Shown here one piece after another: positions 18,021 through 27,925 of a stretch of DNA of 64,000 nucleotides (within the stretch, counting starts at the first letter, position 1; every line of letters begins with the position of its first letter). This DNA comes from Curvibacter sp. CHRR-16 (GTDB lineage Bacteria; Pseudomonadota; Gammaproteobacteria; Burkholderiales; Burkholderiaceae_C), in NCBI RefSeq assembly GCF_018474005.1, contig NZ_JAHCSH010000004.1, positions 310,001 to 374,000 on the forward strand, given 5' to 3'. The translations under genes were made by a program, and so were the position numbers. Below the pieces are notes generated by a model that saw only the letters and a list, made by a program, of their open reading frames with translations, was not told the origin of the DNA and did not search any database.

Positions 18021-19781
18021 TTAAAAGGTTTCCCAGTCGTCGTCTGCGGTCGTTGCCTTGGCTGCGGACGACACCGTGCTGTCGCTGCGGGACAGCGCTT
18101 TGACCACTACGGGCCTAGCCAGTGCAGGCTTTACCACAGGGCTAGCCAGTTTGGCTGCTGGCGTCACCGATGTGGGCAGCGCTGACTTGACCAGCGGCTT
18201 GCTCACGACCATGGATGCAGGTTGCAAAGCCAGATCACCCACTTTGAATACCGATACCACTTCGTTCAAGCGTTGGGCTTGATCACGCAACGAAGAGGCT
18301 GCAGCAGCACTTTGTTCTACCAAAGCCGCATTTTGCTGGGTCATCTGATCGAGTTGATTGGTTGCGCTGCTGACCTTGGCAATGCCTTCGCGCTGCTCCA
18401 TAGCAGAAGAGGAGATTTCGGCCACCAAGTCGCTCACCCGGCGCACGCTGCTGACAATTTCGCCCATAGAGCGGCCCGCTTCTTCTACCAAACCAGAACC
18501 TGCTTCAACCGACTCCACAGAGGCGGTAATAAGGGACTTGATCTCTTTGGCTGCATCGGCACTGCGTCCGGCCAAAGAGCGCACCTCGGTAGCTACCACG
18601 GCAAAACCACGGCCTTGTTCACCCGCACGTGCAGCTTCCACCGCCGCGTTCAGAGCCAAGATATTGGTCTGAAACGCAATGCCATCGATAACGCTGATGA
18701 TGTCGCTGATCTTGCGCGAGCTATCGGTAATCTTTTGCATGCTATCGACCACCTGATCCACCACTTGGCCTCCATGCGTAGCAGCCGTAGCTGCAGAGCT
18801 GGCCAACTGGTTGGCTTGGTTGGCGGTGTCGGCCGCTTGCGTGACCGAATTGGTGAGCTGCTCCATACGGGACGAGGTTTCTTGCAAGCTGCTAGCAGTT
18901 TGCTCGGTGCGCTGCGACAAGTCTTGGTTCCCCAAGGCAATTTCGCTGGATGCGGTGGAAATAGAACCTACCCCTGCGCGTACGTCGGACACTAGCTGGC
19001 GCAGGCGATCGGACATCATGCTCAACGCCTGCAGCAAGCGACCCAACTCATCTTGGCGTTGGTTGACCTGTATGCGCATGGACAAATCACCTTTGGCAAT
19101 GGCTTGGGCCAAGGCCACTGCCTCATCCAATGGCTGCACTACCGACCCGACAATGCGTGAGGACAAGTACAGACCTGTAGCAATCACCAACAATGCCACC
19201 ACGCTGCCAATCCCCAGTGCGATGTTCAGCTGCTCTTGTTTACTGACACCTAAGGCTACCAAGCGCTCTTTTTGCATATCGATGTATTTATCTTGCTGCG
19301 CCAAATAGGTGTCTGCCGCTGGTCGCAGTTTGCTATCGACCAACTTTTTGGCCGAGTCGATGTCTCCAGCCGACCGCAACTGCTGCGCTTGACCAACCAA
19401 TTCGAGCACCACTTTGCGAGCTTCTCCAATGCGGTCTAACTGCTCCTTGTCTTGGGCGAGCATAGCTTCTTCATTGATTTGCTTCTGGATATCGGTCACC
19501 ATCGCAGAGGCTGCTTTGCGTGCCTCCAACAAGCGCTTGCTCACATCTTCGTCGGTAACAATCGCCCCGATGATGGCGCGCTCGACACCAAGCTCGGTTA
19601 ATCCATGCCATTTCATCGCCACCCCGATACGGCGCTCAGCAGCATTGATTTGCTCGGTCGTTTTTTCATCGATATACGCACGGTATTGAATCAGTACCGT
19701 CGATAGCAACAACATGACCCCCAACAGACTGATGACAAGCAGCCATAACTTGCGGGCGATAGAAAGTCTCGCAAACAGCAT
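18021..19781 (-). CDS. Methyl-accepting chemotaxis protein with C-terminal WETF tether
   Basis: 586 residues. Membrane segment 1 lies at about 11-32, a helical periplasmic four-helix-bundle sensor at about 33-190, membrane segment 2 at about 190-212, then HAMP and the signalling domain with the hairpin tip [31 protein letters not shown] long Ala/Val/Lys-rich linker ends in DDDWETF, resembling the NWETF pentapeptide that docks CheR and CheB in enterobacterial high-abundance receptors. It signals to CheA through CheW at the cell pole. Ligand not predictable. No chemotaxis genes adjoin it. Confidence 0.95.
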   Translation of the reverse strand: MLFARLSIARKLWLLVISLLGVMLLLSTVLIQYRAYIDEKTTEQINAAERRIGVAMKWHGLTELGVERAIIGAIVTDEDVSKRLLEARKAASAMVTDIQKQINEEAMLAQDKEQLDRIGEARKVVLELVGQAQQLRSAGDIDSAKKLVDSKLRPAADTYLAQQDKYIDMQKERLVALGVSKQEQLNIALGIGSVVALLVIATGLYLSSRIVGSVVQPLDEAVALAQAIAKGDLSMRIQVNQRQDELGRLLQALSMMSDRLRQLVSDVRAGVGSISTASSEIALGNQDLSQRTEQTASSLQETSSRMEQLTNSVTQAADTANQANQLASSAATAATHGGQVVDQVVDSMQKITDSSRKISDIISVIDGIAFQTNILALNAAVEAARAGEQGRGFAVVATEVRSLAGRSADAAKEIKSLITASVESVEAGSGLVEEAGRSMGEIVSSVRRVSDLVAEISSSAMEQREGIAKVSSATNQLDQMTQQNAALVEQSAAAASSLRDQAQRLNEVVSVFKVGDLALQPASMVVSKPLVKSALPTSVTPAAKLASPVVKPALARPVVVKALSRSDSTVSSAAKATTADDDWETF

Positions 19782-19807
19782 AAGTACAAATGTTAGTTAT
19801 TGTTAAA

Positions 19808-19823
19808 AACATTATGCAATGTT
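19808..19823. repeat. Inverted repeat upstream of the chemoreceptor gene
   Basis: AACATT-ATGC-AATGTT, perfect 6-base arms, in the AT-rich 158-bp gap between the chemoreceptor start and tRNA-Ser. It may be an operator. I see no convincing sigma28 promoter in this gap. Confidence 0.3.
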
Positions 19824-19939
19824 ATCCATTATCAATGCATACGTTAAGGCGTATTTATCTGCTCTTTTTCAACTCCCCTCCAAAAAGCCCCCTTCAAGCC
19901 GTGTTAACACCGCCGATCGGTTTAGAATCGCTGCCTTAT

Positions 19940-20029
19940 GGAAGCTTGGCCGAGCGGTTTAAGGCACCGGTCTTGAAAACCGGCGAGGGTTTATCCCCTC
20001 CGTGAGTTCGAATCTCACAGCTTCCGCCA
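19940..20029 (+). tRNA. tRNA-Ser(UGA), including encoded CCA
   Basis: 90 nt class II tRNA. The acceptor GGAAGCT pairs with AGCTTCC followed by G and CCA; the anticodon loop is CTTGAAA (anticodon TGA), the variable arm is long and GTTCGAATC forms the T loop. A -10-like TAGAAT lies at 19923-19928. Confidence 0.97.
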
Positions 20030-20035
20030 AATACA

Positions 20036-20066
20036 AAAGCCCTGTGCCTGCGCACAGGGCTTTTTG
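20036..20066 (+). terminator. Rho-independent terminator of tRNA-Ser
   Basis: GCCCTGTGC and GCACAGGGC form a perfect 9-bp stem around CTGC, flanked by A and T runs (TTTTT from 20061). Confidence 0.9.
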
Positions 20067-20149
20067 CTTTGTCAAGTTCACTTTGGCTACGATTGCTACA
20101 CTGAACATACCCTTTGTTCACGCATCTCTAGCCGCACCGCGGCCTTTCC

Positions 20150-21397
20150 ATGAGTAACTCCACTGCCACCACACCGCTCTCCGCTCTGCTACACCACGCC
20201 CCTTTTGTTCGTTACTGGCTAGGCCGCATGGGCGGTGTCACCGCCAACCAAATGCTGATGGTCGCCGTGGCTTGGCATATGTATGACATCACGTCCAGTC
20301 CGTGGGATTTGGGTTTGGTCGGTCTATTCCAATTTGTGCCTGCGCTGCTCATGGCATTGCCCGCAGGCCACGTGGCCGATCGTGTTCACCGTGGCCGCAT
20401 TTTTGCCTGCAGCTTGGCGGCACAAGCCACAGTGGCTGCGGTCATGCTGCTCAGCACACACTACGGCACCGCCACACGCGAACTTATCCTCTTGCTATCT
20501 GTCGTGCTCGGCATCGCCCGTGCCTTCCAAATGCCAGCGCAACAGGCCATCTTGCCGTCTTTGGTACCACAAACCCTGCTGCCCCGCGCAATCGCACTCA
20601 ACGCTTCAGGCATGGAAATCGCCGTGATCAGTGGGCCTGCACTGGGGGGACTGATTTACACCTTGGGCGCGCAGTGGGTCTACACCACCTGCATCGTGCT
20701 GCTATCTATTGCCATCACGCTGATTTTGGCAGTGGATTACAGCCACAAACCGCCGCCAGCAGCGCAAGGATGGCAAGGCTTTTTCGCAGGGGTGGCCTTT
20801 GTGTGGCGACGCAAAGTGGTCTTGGGCGCAACCACTTTGGACTTGTTTGCTGTGCTCTTAGGCGGAGCTACCGCTTTGCTGCCTATCTATGCCAAAGACA
20901 TTTTGCACACAGGCCCCATAGGTTTGGGAGTCTTGCGCTCTTCACCCGCCATTGGGGCTTTTTGCATGTCCTTGGCTCTGGCCCGTTGGCCGCTGCATCG
21001 CAAGGTTGGAGCAAAACTCCTAAGCGCTGTGGCTATTTTTGGTTTAGCCATTGTGATCTTTGGACTCTCCACCTCTTTCTTCGTTTCCATGCTGGCGCTG
21101 ATCGTGACCGGAGCCGCAGACTGTGTGAGTGTGGTGGTGCGTGGCAGTTTGGTGCAGCTAGAAACGCCCGATGACATGCGTGGGCGCGTAGCCGCAGTCA
21201 ACTCCATTTTTATTGGTGCCTCCAACCAACTGGGGGAGTTTGAATCCGGTGCCACCGCCGCCATGTGGGGGCCTGTAACTTCGGTAGTGGCCGGTGGTGT
21301 GGGTACCATGCTCATCGCGGCAACTTGGCTCAAGCTTTTCCCTGCATTGGCCCAACGCGACCACATGGAACCACACAAGGAAGCGGCAAAGACCTGA
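20150..21397 (+). CDS. MFS transporter, enterobactin-exporter (EntS)-like MFS_3 type
   Basis: 415 residues with about 12 predicted membrane helices. The MFS motif between helices 2 and 3 reads PAGHVADRVHRGRI. The segment RAFQMPAQQAILPSLVP and the second-half ETPDDMRGRVAAVNSIF are typical of the EntS/MFS_3 branch. Such proteins usually export small molecules by proton antiport in the inner membrane; the substrate cannot be told. The ATG at 20150 follows the tRNA-Ser terminator, so it has its own promoter in a region of about 80 bp. It converges on rnr. Confidence 0.9.
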   Translation: MSNSTATTPLSALLHHAPFVRYWLGRMGGVTANQMLMVAVAWHMYDITSSPWDLGLVGLFQFVPALLMALPAGHVADRVHRGRIFACSLAAQATVAAVMLLSTHYGTATRELILLLSVVLGIARAFQMPAQQAILPSLVPQTLLPRAIALNASGMEIAVISGPALGGLIYTLGAQWVYTTCIVLLSIAITLILAVDYSHKPPPAAQGWQGFFAGVAFVWRRKVVLGATTLDLFAVLLGGATALLPIYAKDILHTGPIGLGVLRSSPAIGAFCMSLALARWPLHRKVGAKLLSAVAIFGLAIVIFGLSTSFFVSMLALIVTGAADCVSVVVRGSLVQLETPDDMRGRVAAVNSIFIGASNQLGEFESGATAAMWGPVTSVVAGGVGTMLIAATWLKLFPALAQRDHMEPHKEAAKT

Positions 21398-21443
21398 CCG
21401 GCTATGGCGGCCTAACCCCCTTCCCCGTTTTCCTAGACCAGCG

Positions 21444-23708
21444 CTATTTACGGCGCTTGGCCTTGCGCACAGCGGTTTTGGCAGCCTTGGCGGCTTTGGC
21501 CAAACTGGCCACAGATGTTTTTTTGCGGCTGCTTCGCCCTGTGGGTTCTGCAGCCTCAGCACTGCGGCTGCGCGGTGTCTTGCTGGGCGCAGCCGTCGGC
21601 TGGCTGCGGCTGGTTTTGGCTGGCGCTTTGCCTGCAGCACCGGCCTTACTACTGCCTGGAACATAGGCCCCACGCTCTTCGGTTACCAAGCGGAAATCGA
21701 TACGGCGACCATCCAAATCGACTCGGCTAACCTGCACTTGCACCGCCGTGCCAATGCTGTATCGAATGCCCGTGCGTTCACCGCGCAACTCTTGCCGCGC
21801 TTCGTCAAAGCGGAAATATTCGCCCCCCAACTCGGTAATGTGCACCAAGCCTTCCACGTACAAGGAGTCGAGCGTCACAAACAAACCGAAGCTGGTCGCC
21901 GCCGTCACCACGCCGTTGAAGACCTCGCCCAAATGCTCGCGCATGAACTGGCACTTGAGCCACGCCTCCACATCGCGGCTGGCCTCATCGGCACGGCGCT
22001 CATTGGCACTGCAATGCAAACCCGCAGCCTGCCACGCCATCGACTGGGCTTGCGCTTTTTTTCCACGCACCACTGGTGCATTGGCTGGTGGCTTCATGCG
22101 CCGCGTCCATTGTGTCTGCGCAGCCGTAGGCGTGGGCAGCGCAGGCAGTTCGTAAACTTTATCGGCCAAGATAGCCTTGATCACGCGGTGTACCAGCAAA
22201 TCGGGATAGCGGCGAATGGGGCTAGTGAAGTGCGTGTACCCCTCGTACGCCAAGCCAAAGTGGCCACTGTTGATGGGCGTATAGATGGCTTGCTGCATGG
22301 AACGCAGCAACATGGCGTGAATTTGTTTGGCATCGGTGCGCTCTTTGGTCGCATCGGCAATGGCTTGGTATTCACCCGGCTTGGGCTCTTCGCTCAACGA
22401 GAACTGCACCCCCATACTGCGCAGGTAGTTGCGCAAAATTTCACGCTTCTCAGGCGTAGGGCCTTCGTGCACACGGTACAAGCCCATGTGCTTGCTTTGC
22501 AAAATGAAGTCTGCACTGCACACGTTGGCAGCCAACATGGCCTCTTCGATCACTCGGTGCGCCACATTGCGGGTGCGCGGCACGATTTTTTCGATGCGGC
22601 CATTGGCATCGCACACAATTTGCGTTTCGGTCGTATCAAAGTCCACGGCTCCGCGCGCTTGGCGCGCTTTGAGCAATGCTTGGAACACATCGTGCAGGTC
22701 TATCAGGTGCGGCACCAAGTCTTGGCGCTTTTGCGCTTCTGGCCCCCGTGTGTTGGACAAAATGGCAGCCACCTCGGTGTAGGTAAAGCGGGCATGGCTC
22801 CACATCACTCCAGGGTAGAACTGGTAGGCCATTAACTCACCCTCTTCGCTTATCAGCATGTCGCACACCATGCACAGACGATCCACATTGGGGTTAAGTG
22901 AGCACAAGCCGTTGGACAGCTTTTCGGGCAACATGGGAATCACGCGGCGCGGGAAGTAGACGCTGGTGGCGCGGTCATAAGCGTCTATGTCGATGGCTGA
23001 GCCGGTTTGCACATAGTGACTGACATCGGCAATAGCCACCAGCAAACGCCACCCATTCTTGGCCGTACGGCCTTTGCCAATGCGGGCGGGTTCGCAGTAC
23101 ACCGCATCGTCAAAATCGCGCGCATCTTCGCCGTCAATCGTCACCAACGGTATATCGGTCAAATCGATACGGCCTTTTTTATCCGAGGCTTGCACTGTCT
23201 CGGGCAAGCCTTTGGCCTGTTCCAAACACGCCGAAGAAAACTGGTGCGGCACGCTGTACTTGCGCACAGCAATCTCGATCTCCATGCCTGGATCGTCTAC
23301 CTCACCGAGCACTTCATGCACACGCCCTATGGGCTGGGCGTACAGCGCTGGTGGCTCCACCAACTGCACCACCACCACTTGCCCGGGGCGGGCATCACCC
23401 AGCCCCCCTTTGGGAATGAGCACATCTTGCCCATAGCGTTTGTCTTCAGGAGCCACCAACCAGACGCCACTTTCATGCAGCAAGCGTCCAATAATAGGTT
23501 GCTCTGAACGCTCCAATATTTCAAGCACACGCCCTTCGGGGCGGTTCTTACGATCCATGCGCGTCACACGGGCGCGCACCTTGTCTTGGTGCAGTACCGC
23601 ACGCGCCTCGTTGGGCGCTAGGTACACATCGGCACCTCCGTCCTCACGCACTATGAATGCGTGACCATCCCTATGTCCTTGGATGATGCCTTTGAATTCT
23701 TCCAACAT
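21444..23708 (-). CDS. rnr: Ribonuclease R
   Basis: 754 residues. Cold-shock/OB domains come first (GIIQGHRDGHAFIVREDGG), then the RNB catalytic domain with the acidic cluster DGEDARDFDDAVYCE, then an S1 domain (GVVTAATSFGLFVTLDSLYVEGLVHITEL) and a Lys/Arg/Ala-rich tail ending KKRK-like (KAKRRK). It is a processive 3'-5' exoribonuclease that degrades structured RNA. It is shorter than E. coli RNase R, lacking the N-terminal helix-turn-helix extension. A low-complexity insert around KPPANAPVVRGKKAQAQ lies between RNB and S1. It is divergent from tRNA-Leu. Confidence 0.96.
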   Translation of the reverse strand: MLEEFKGIIQGHRDGHAFIVREDGGADVYLAPNEARAVLHQDKVRARVTRMDRKNRPEGRVLEILERSEQPIIGRLLHESGVWLVAPEDKRYGQDVLIPKGGLGDARPGQVVVVQLVEPPALYAQPIGRVHEVLGEVDDPGMEIEIAVRKYSVPHQFSSACLEQAKGLPETVQASDKKGRIDLTDIPLVTIDGEDARDFDDAVYCEPARIGKGRTAKNGWRLLVAIADVSHYVQTGSAIDIDAYDRATSVYFPRRVIPMLPEKLSNGLCSLNPNVDRLCMVCDMLISEEGELMAYQFYPGVMWSHARFTYTEVAAILSNTRGPEAQKRQDLVPHLIDLHDVFQALLKARQARGAVDFDTTETQIVCDANGRIEKIVPRTRNVAHRVIEEAMLAANVCSADFILQSKHMGLYRVHEGPTPEKREILRNYLRSMGVQFSLSEEPKPGEYQAIADATKERTDAKQIHAMLLRSMQQAIYTPINSGHFGLAYEGYTHFTSPIRRYPDLLVHRVIKAILADKVYELPALPTPTAAQTQWTRRMKPPANAPVVRGKKAQAQSMAWQAAGLHCSANERRADEASRDVEAWLKCQFMREHLGEVFNGVVTAATSFGLFVTLDSLYVEGLVHITELGGEYFRFDEARQELRGERTGIRYSIGTAVQVQVSRVDLDGRRIDFRLVTEERGAYVPGSSKAGAAGKAPAKTSRSQPTAAPSKTPRSRSAEAAEPTGRSSRKKTSVASLAKAAKAAKTAVRKAKRRK

Positions 23709-23730
23709 TTAAATTCCAATCAAAAAGCCA

Positions 23731-23739
23731 TGCTATACT
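23731..23739 (+). promoter_or_regulatory. Extended -10 promoter of tRNA-Leu
   Basis: TGCTATACT combines the TGN extension with a TATACT hexamer, 17 bp before the mature tRNA. No clear -35 is present, as is common with extended -10 promoters. Confidence 0.55.
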
Positions 23740-23755
23740 AGCGTCTTTCCTGAAA

Positions 23756-23840
<85 letters not shown>

Positions 23841-23846
23841 AAATTG

Positions 23847-23886
23847 AAAAATCAGTATAGCCTTCAAGCCGTACTGATTTTTTTTC
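23847..23886 (+). terminator. Rho-independent terminator of tRNA-Leu
   Basis: AAAAATCAGTA and TACTGATTTTT form an 11-bp stem with a 14-base loop, continuing into a T run. Confidence 0.75.
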
Positions 23887-23926
23887 GTCTGCACTTTTTT
23901 CGTTATTTTCTTCACCATCGGCTGCA

Positions 23927-24424
23927 TCAAGCCCACCAATCTTGCGTGGGGCCTTGCACCATGGATCGCAGTACATCGCTGCGCGTCACAAAACCCACCA
24001 CCTTACCTGCCTCACCAACAACGGGCACACCAGACAAACCTGCATCAAGCAGCAAGCGCACGAGTTCACGCACATCACTGTCCACCGTGACCATGGGCGA
24101 TGGACTGAGCATGCACTCGGTCACAGGTTTGTGCAACGCTGCGCTGCGGTTACCGTGCAGCGCATCGTCTGGCCACAGGATTCGCATCAGCTGCACGCGC
24201 CCGACCAATCCCACCAACACCGCCTCGGGGGTGACTACGGGTGCTTGCGCAATGTGGTGGAGCTCCAAGAACTCCCACGCTTGCTGGCATGTGAGCTGAT
24301 CGTCCAGCAGATGGACTTGGTGGCTCATGATCAACTCCACCCGGCTGGATGGATGTGATGCAGCGCGTTGCGCTGCGGTGGGCTCTTGATACACCTGCCC
24401 TGCTTTGCCATACAGAGAGAACAT
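23927..24424 (-). CDS. CBS-domain protein
   Basis: 165 residues with a tandem CBS pair. CBS1 is about residues 33-85 (MSHQVHLLDDQLTCQQAWEFL...VVTPEAVLVGLV) and CBS2 about 100-160 (MLSPSPMVTVDSD...GVPVVGEAGKVVGFVTRSDVL). CBS pairs bind adenosyl nucleotides and serve as energy sensors; no catalytic domain is fused, so the partner is unknown. A longer frame exists, but the ATG at 24424 has an excellent AAGGAGGT ribosome site and is chosen. It stands alone between tRNA-Leu and hemW. Confidence 0.9.
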   Translation of the reverse strand: MFSLYGKAGQVYQEPTAAQRAASHPSSRVELIMSHQVHLLDDQLTCQQAWEFLELHHIAQAPVVTPEAVLVGLVGRVQLMRILWPDDALHGNRSAALHKPVTECMLSPSPMVTVDSDVRELVRLLLDAGLSGVPVVGEAGKVVGFVTRSDVLRSMVQGPTQDWWA

Positions 24425-24428
24425 GCCT

Positions 24429-24436
24429 ACCTCCTT
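24429..24436 (-). promoter_or_regulatory. Strong ribosome binding site deciding the CBS-protein start
   Basis: The minus strand reads AAGGAGGT followed by AGGC and the ATG at 24424. It is the best Shine-Dalgarno match noticed in the window and argues against the longer frame. Confidence 0.8.
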
Positions 24437-24456
24437 GAGGCTAGGCACGCCCAGCC

Positions 24457-25656
24457 CTAGTCCGAATTGGACAGGAAAAGCCCCTGTAAGTCACTCAAAA
24501 AATCGAAGCCTTTATCGGTGGGCCGAATACGCTTCCAATCGCGCTCTATCAAACCTTGGCTTTCGGCTTGCTGCAGCGCACCTTCTAGGCGGGTGAGCGC
24601 CAAGCCCGTCCGATCAACGAAATCCTGCACCGCAAAACCCTCGCGCAAGCGCAGCGCGTTGAGCATGAACTCAAAGGCCAAGTCTTCGCGCGCCACCTCA
24701 TCCTCTTGGGCTACGGCATTGCCAGCTTCAGCCCCCTGCAGATAGCGCATGGGATCGCGCAAACGCACTTGGCGCACCACGCGGTGGGCAAAGCTCAGCT
24801 TGCCGTGCGCCCCTGCGCCAATGCCCAGATAGTCGCCAAACTGCCAGTAGTTCAGGTTGTGCTGGCACTGGTGCCCCGCTCTTGCGTAGGCGGACACCTC
24901 GTAGCGCTGCAAGCCACTCTGCCCTGTGAGCGCTGTGATGTCGTCCAGCATGTCGTACGCAATATCTTCATCGGGCAACACTGGCGGGAACTTGGCAAAG
25001 TAGGTGTTGGGCTCGATGGTGAGGTGATAAACCGACAAATGCGGTGGCGAAAACTGCAAGGCTTGGTTCACATCGGCCTTTAACTGCTCGCGCGTTTGGC
25101 CTGGCAATGCGTACATCAGATCGATGTTGAAAGTATCAAACGCCTGCGCAGCTTCTTCCAGTGCAGCCAAAGCCTGAGCCTTGTTGTGCACACGACCCAG
25201 CACGCGCAAAAAATCATCGTTGAAACTCTGCACCCCCACTGACAGGCGCGTCACCCCTGCTTGGCGAAAGGCACGAAAACGGTCGCGCTCAAACGTGCCC
25301 GGATTGGCTTCGAGCGTGATCTCACAGTCTGGCGCCAGCCGAATGCGGGCACGTACATCGGCCAGCAATTGGTCGAGCAAATGGGGCGAAAGCAGACTGG
25401 GCGTACCCCCACCGATAAAGATGGTCTGCACTGTGCGCCCCCACACCATCGGCAAGCTGCTTTCCAGGTCGCGCACCAAGGCCTGCACATAGCGCTGGCC
25501 CAAGTCATCGTCCAGCCCGTTGGAGAGTTCGTGCGAATTGAAGTCGCAATACGGGCACTTGCGCAAGCACCACGGTAGGTGAATATAGAGCGACAGCGGT
25601 GGCAAGCTGGTGAGCTGCAGCGCCCCAGGGCGCATGTAGTGCTGAATGTCCTGCAT
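24457..25656 (-). CDS. hemW: Heme chaperone HemW (radical SAM)
   Basis: 399 residues from ATG 25656; a TTG three codons earlier is less likely. The radical-SAM cluster is C30-x3-C34-x2-C37 (PWCLRKCPYCDF), followed by FIGGGTPSLLSP and GVQSFNDDFLRVLGR. The HemW-type CxxxCxxC with the trailing F and the C-terminal winged-helix domain (GLIERDWKRIRPTDKG) fit HemW/HemN-like proteins, which bind heme and were long annotated as oxygen-independent coproporphyrinogen oxidase. It sits in line with rdgB and rph and probably shares their transcript. Confidence 0.92.
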   Translation of the reverse strand: MQDIQHYMRPGALQLTSLPPLSLYIHLPWCLRKCPYCDFNSHELSNGLDDDLGQRYVQALVRDLESSLPMVWGRTVQTIFIGGGTPSLLSPHLLDQLLADVRARIRLAPDCEITLEANPGTFERDRFRAFRQAGVTRLSVGVQSFNDDFLRVLGRVHNKAQALAALEEAAQAFDTFNIDLMYALPGQTREQLKADVNQALQFSPPHLSVYHLTIEPNTYFAKFPPVLPDEDIAYDMLDDITALTGQSGLQRYEVSAYARAGHQCQHNLNYWQFGDYLGIGAGAHGKLSFAHRVVRQVRLRDPMRYLQGAEAGNAVAQEDEVAREDLAFEFMLNALRLREGFAVQDFVDRTGLALTRLEGALQQAESQGLIERDWKRIRPTDKGFDFLSDLQGLFLSNSD

Positions 25657-25665
25657 GCGCCGCAA

Positions 25666-26268
25666 TCAAGGCAGCCAGCGGCTGCGAATCATCTCCACCA
25701 TGGCCTGCGCGGCTTGACCGCGATGGCTGTGGGCGTTTTTCACCTCGGTAGGCAATTGGGCAAAAGTCTGGCCAAACTGCTCAATGAACATCACTGGGTC
25801 AAAACCAAAACCATTGCTACCCACTGGCTCGGGAGCGATCAAGCCACTCACGCGACCTACGGCGATCAGCGGCTCAGGGTCTTCAGCACTGCGCACAGCC
25901 ACCAGCGTGCTAACCATGGCTGCACGGCGGTTACTCACACCCTGCATTTGCTCCAACAAAGCACGTACATTGTTGGCATCGCTTTTTTCGTAGCCAAACT
26001 GGGTAGCGTAGTAAGCCGTGTCGACCCCCGGCAAACCACCAAAAGCATCAACACACAAACCAGCGTCGTCGGCCAGCGCGGGCAGGCCTGTGCACTGGGC
26101 GGCATTACGGGCTTTGGTCAGAGCGTTTTCCACAAAGGTGCGGTAGGGCTCGGGTGCTTCGGGCACGCCCAAATCGCCCTGGCAGACCAAGGTGCAACCC
26201 AACGGCGAGAGCATGGCTTGCAGCTCTTTGAGCTTGCCTTGGTTGTTAGAAGCCAAAACAATTTTCAT
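25666..26268 (-). CDS. rdgB: XTP/dITP pyrophosphatase
   Basis: 200 residues, standard for the HAM1/RdgB family that removes non-canonical purine nucleotides. The N-terminal SNNQGKLKE, central ADDAGLCVDAFGG, substrate loop GSNGFGFDPV and HRGQAAQAM are the conserved blocks. The ATG at 26268 is 5 bp after the rph stop; the order rph-rdgB-hemW is common in proteobacteria. Confidence 0.97.
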   Translation of the reverse strand: MKIVLASNNQGKLKELQAMLSPLGCTLVCQGDLGVPEAPEPYRTFVENALTKARNAAQCTGLPALADDAGLCVDAFGGLPGVDTAYYATQFGYEKSDANNVRALLEQMQGVSNRRAAMVSTLVAVRSAEDPEPLIAVGRVSGLIAPEPVGSNGFGFDPVMFIEQFGQTFAQLPTEVKNAHSHRGQAAQAMVEMIRSRWLP

Positions 26269-26273
26269 GGGGC

Positions 26274-26999
26274 TCAGGCTTTCAGTGCTTGCTGCTGCAA
26301 CACCATCAACTCGGTAATGCCTTTCTCGGCCAAGCCCAGCAAAGCATCCATTTCGCTGCGGCTAAAGGGCGCTCCCTCGGCCGTGCCCTGGATTTCCACA
26401 AAACGCCCAGCCCCGGTCATGACCACGTTCATGTCGGTATCGCAGGCCGAGTCTTCGGTGTATTCCAAATCGAGCAGTGGTGTGCCCTGCACAATGCCCA
26501 CACTGATGGCAGCTACTGAAGCGATGATGGGGCTTTGAGCAATCAGCCCCTTGGCCAATAACTGATTCACTGCATCTTGGGCGGCAACAAAAGCCCCCGT
26601 AATAGCAGCTGTGCGGGTTCCACCATCGGCTTGGATCACGTCGCAGTCGAGCTGGATGGTGCGCTCACCGAGCTTACTCAAATCAAACACAGCGCGCAGC
26701 GAGCGGCCAATCAGGCGCTGAATTTCTTGCGTGCGGCCGCTTTGCTTGCCCTTGGCGGCTTCGCGGTCGCTGCGGGTGTGGGTGGCACGCGGCAACATAC
26801 CGTATTCGGCCGTGACCCAACCCTCACCACTGCCACGTTTGTGGGGCGGCACGCGCTCTTCCACGGACGCGGTACACAGCACTTTGGTGTTACCAAACTC
26901 AATCAGCACCGAACCTTCGGCGTGCATGGTGTAACCACGGGTGATGCGCACGGGGCGCAATGCATCGGCTGCGCGGTTGGCGCTGCGGACAAAACTCAT
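26274..26999 (-). CDS. rph: Ribonuclease PH
   Basis: 241 residues, typical length. It trims the 3' ends of tRNA precursors by phosphorolysis and forms a hexamer. Conserved blocks are [59 protein letters not shown] and [18 protein letters not shown]. The ATG at 26999 is 23 bp downstream of the phosphatase gene, so the run kinase-phosphatase-rph-rdgB-hemW is probably one operon. Confidence 0.98.
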   Translation of the reverse strand: MSFVRSANRAADALRPVRITRGYTMHAEGSVLIEFGNTKVLCTASVEERVPPHKRGSGEGWVTAEYGMLPRATHTRSDREAAKGKQSGRTQEIQRLIGRSLRAVFDLSKLGERTIQLDCDVIQADGGTRTAAITGAFVAAQDAVNQLLAKGLIAQSPIIASVAAISVGIVQGTPLLDLEYTEDSACDTDMNVVMTGAGRFVEIQGTAEGAPFSRSEMDALLGLAEKGITELMVLQQQALKA

Positions 27000-27022
27000 A
27001 CCAATACTCCTGGGGAGAAAAA

Positions 27023-27925
27023 TCAGTTCTTGCGCTCGGCAGAACGGCGGATGGCTTCATTGATCTCGGCAATCGAGCGTTCAATGGCCTCGTCATCAAA
27101 ATCGTCTATCTCTATGTCATTCCAACTGGCTTGCACAGTGGAGGCAAACACGCCCTCTTCGATCGATTCGGTCGAGATGGTGCCGCGCGTGGTTTGGAAT
27201 TGCTCCTCGACCTCCCACTCCAGCGCGATCATGGTCACGTTGTCACCTTTACCGCCCGCATTGGACAGGGCTAACTCCACCAAATCGGGGGCACTGTCAG
27301 TTACAGGCTTGGCACACAACTCACGTACGATATCGGCATCGGCCACAGCACTCCACAAACCGTCAGAGCACAGCATCAGGCGGTCACCACCCAACAGATG
27401 CACAGGACCTGTCACGTCGTACAGCGGCTTTACGGGTGAACCCAAGCAGGTGTAGAGCACGTTGCGGTTGACCGTTTGGGCCAGCACTTTGTCTGCCCCT
27501 TGCTCTGCGTAAGAATGGTCTTTGGTACGGGTCAACATCACGCCGTCACGCACCCAGTACAGACGGGAGTCACCGCAGTGAATCCAATACGCCTTGCCGC
27601 CCTGCACCATGCAAGCCACCAGCGTGGTGCGCGGCGAATCGCTCAAACCCTGTTCCATGGAAAAGCGCAGAATTCGGCGGTGCGCAGCCAGCAAAGCGCG
27701 TTCCAAGAAGGAAGGCACATCGGCCACTTCGGGATTGGCTTCGCGCTGAAACTGCGCCGCCACTGTGTGCAAGGCCAACTGGGCCGCTACCTCACCATGC
27801 GGATGCCCGCCCATGCCATCGGCAACCAAAAACAAGCCGCTCGCTTTGGTATAGCAATAGCCCATGCGGTCTTCGTTTTTATCACGCCCCCCCTTGCGAC
27901 TGACTTGGAAGATGGAAAACTTCAT
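27023..27925 (-). CDS. PP2C-family Ser/Thr protein phosphatase
   Basis: 300 residues. Metal-binding motifs are ED in [14 protein letters not shown] ([17 protein letters not shown]), LCSDGLW and [10 protein letters not shown], giving an intact PP2C active site. About 70 residues beyond the core are acidic ([14 protein letters not shown]). Its first four bases overlap the end of the kinase gene (ATGA), so the kinase and phosphatase form a matched switch. Targets unknown. Confidence 0.95.
   Translation of the reverse strand: MKFSIFQVSRKGGRDKNEDRMGYCYTKASGLFLVADGMGGHPHGEVAAQLALHTVAAQFQREANPEVADVPSFLERALLAAHRRILRFSMEQGLSDSPRTTLVACMVQGGKAYWIHCGDSRLYWVRDGVMLTRTKDHSYAEQGADKVLAQTVNRNVLYTCLGSPVKPLYDVTGPVHLLGGDRLMLCSDGLWSAVADADIVRELCAKPVTDSAPDLVELALSNAGGKGDNVTMIALEWEVEEQFQTTRGTISTESIEEGVFASTVQASWNDIEIDDFDDEAIERSIAEINEAIRRSAERKN

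Noticed and set aside
19782..19939. Flagellar sigma28 promoter for the chemoreceptor gene
   Set aside because: No TAAA-N15-GCCGATAA-like match could be found on the minus strand.
21294..22835. A 513-codon plus-strand frame across the rnr gene
   Set aside because: RNase R motifs on the other strand are unambiguous, and this frame begins inside the MFS gene.
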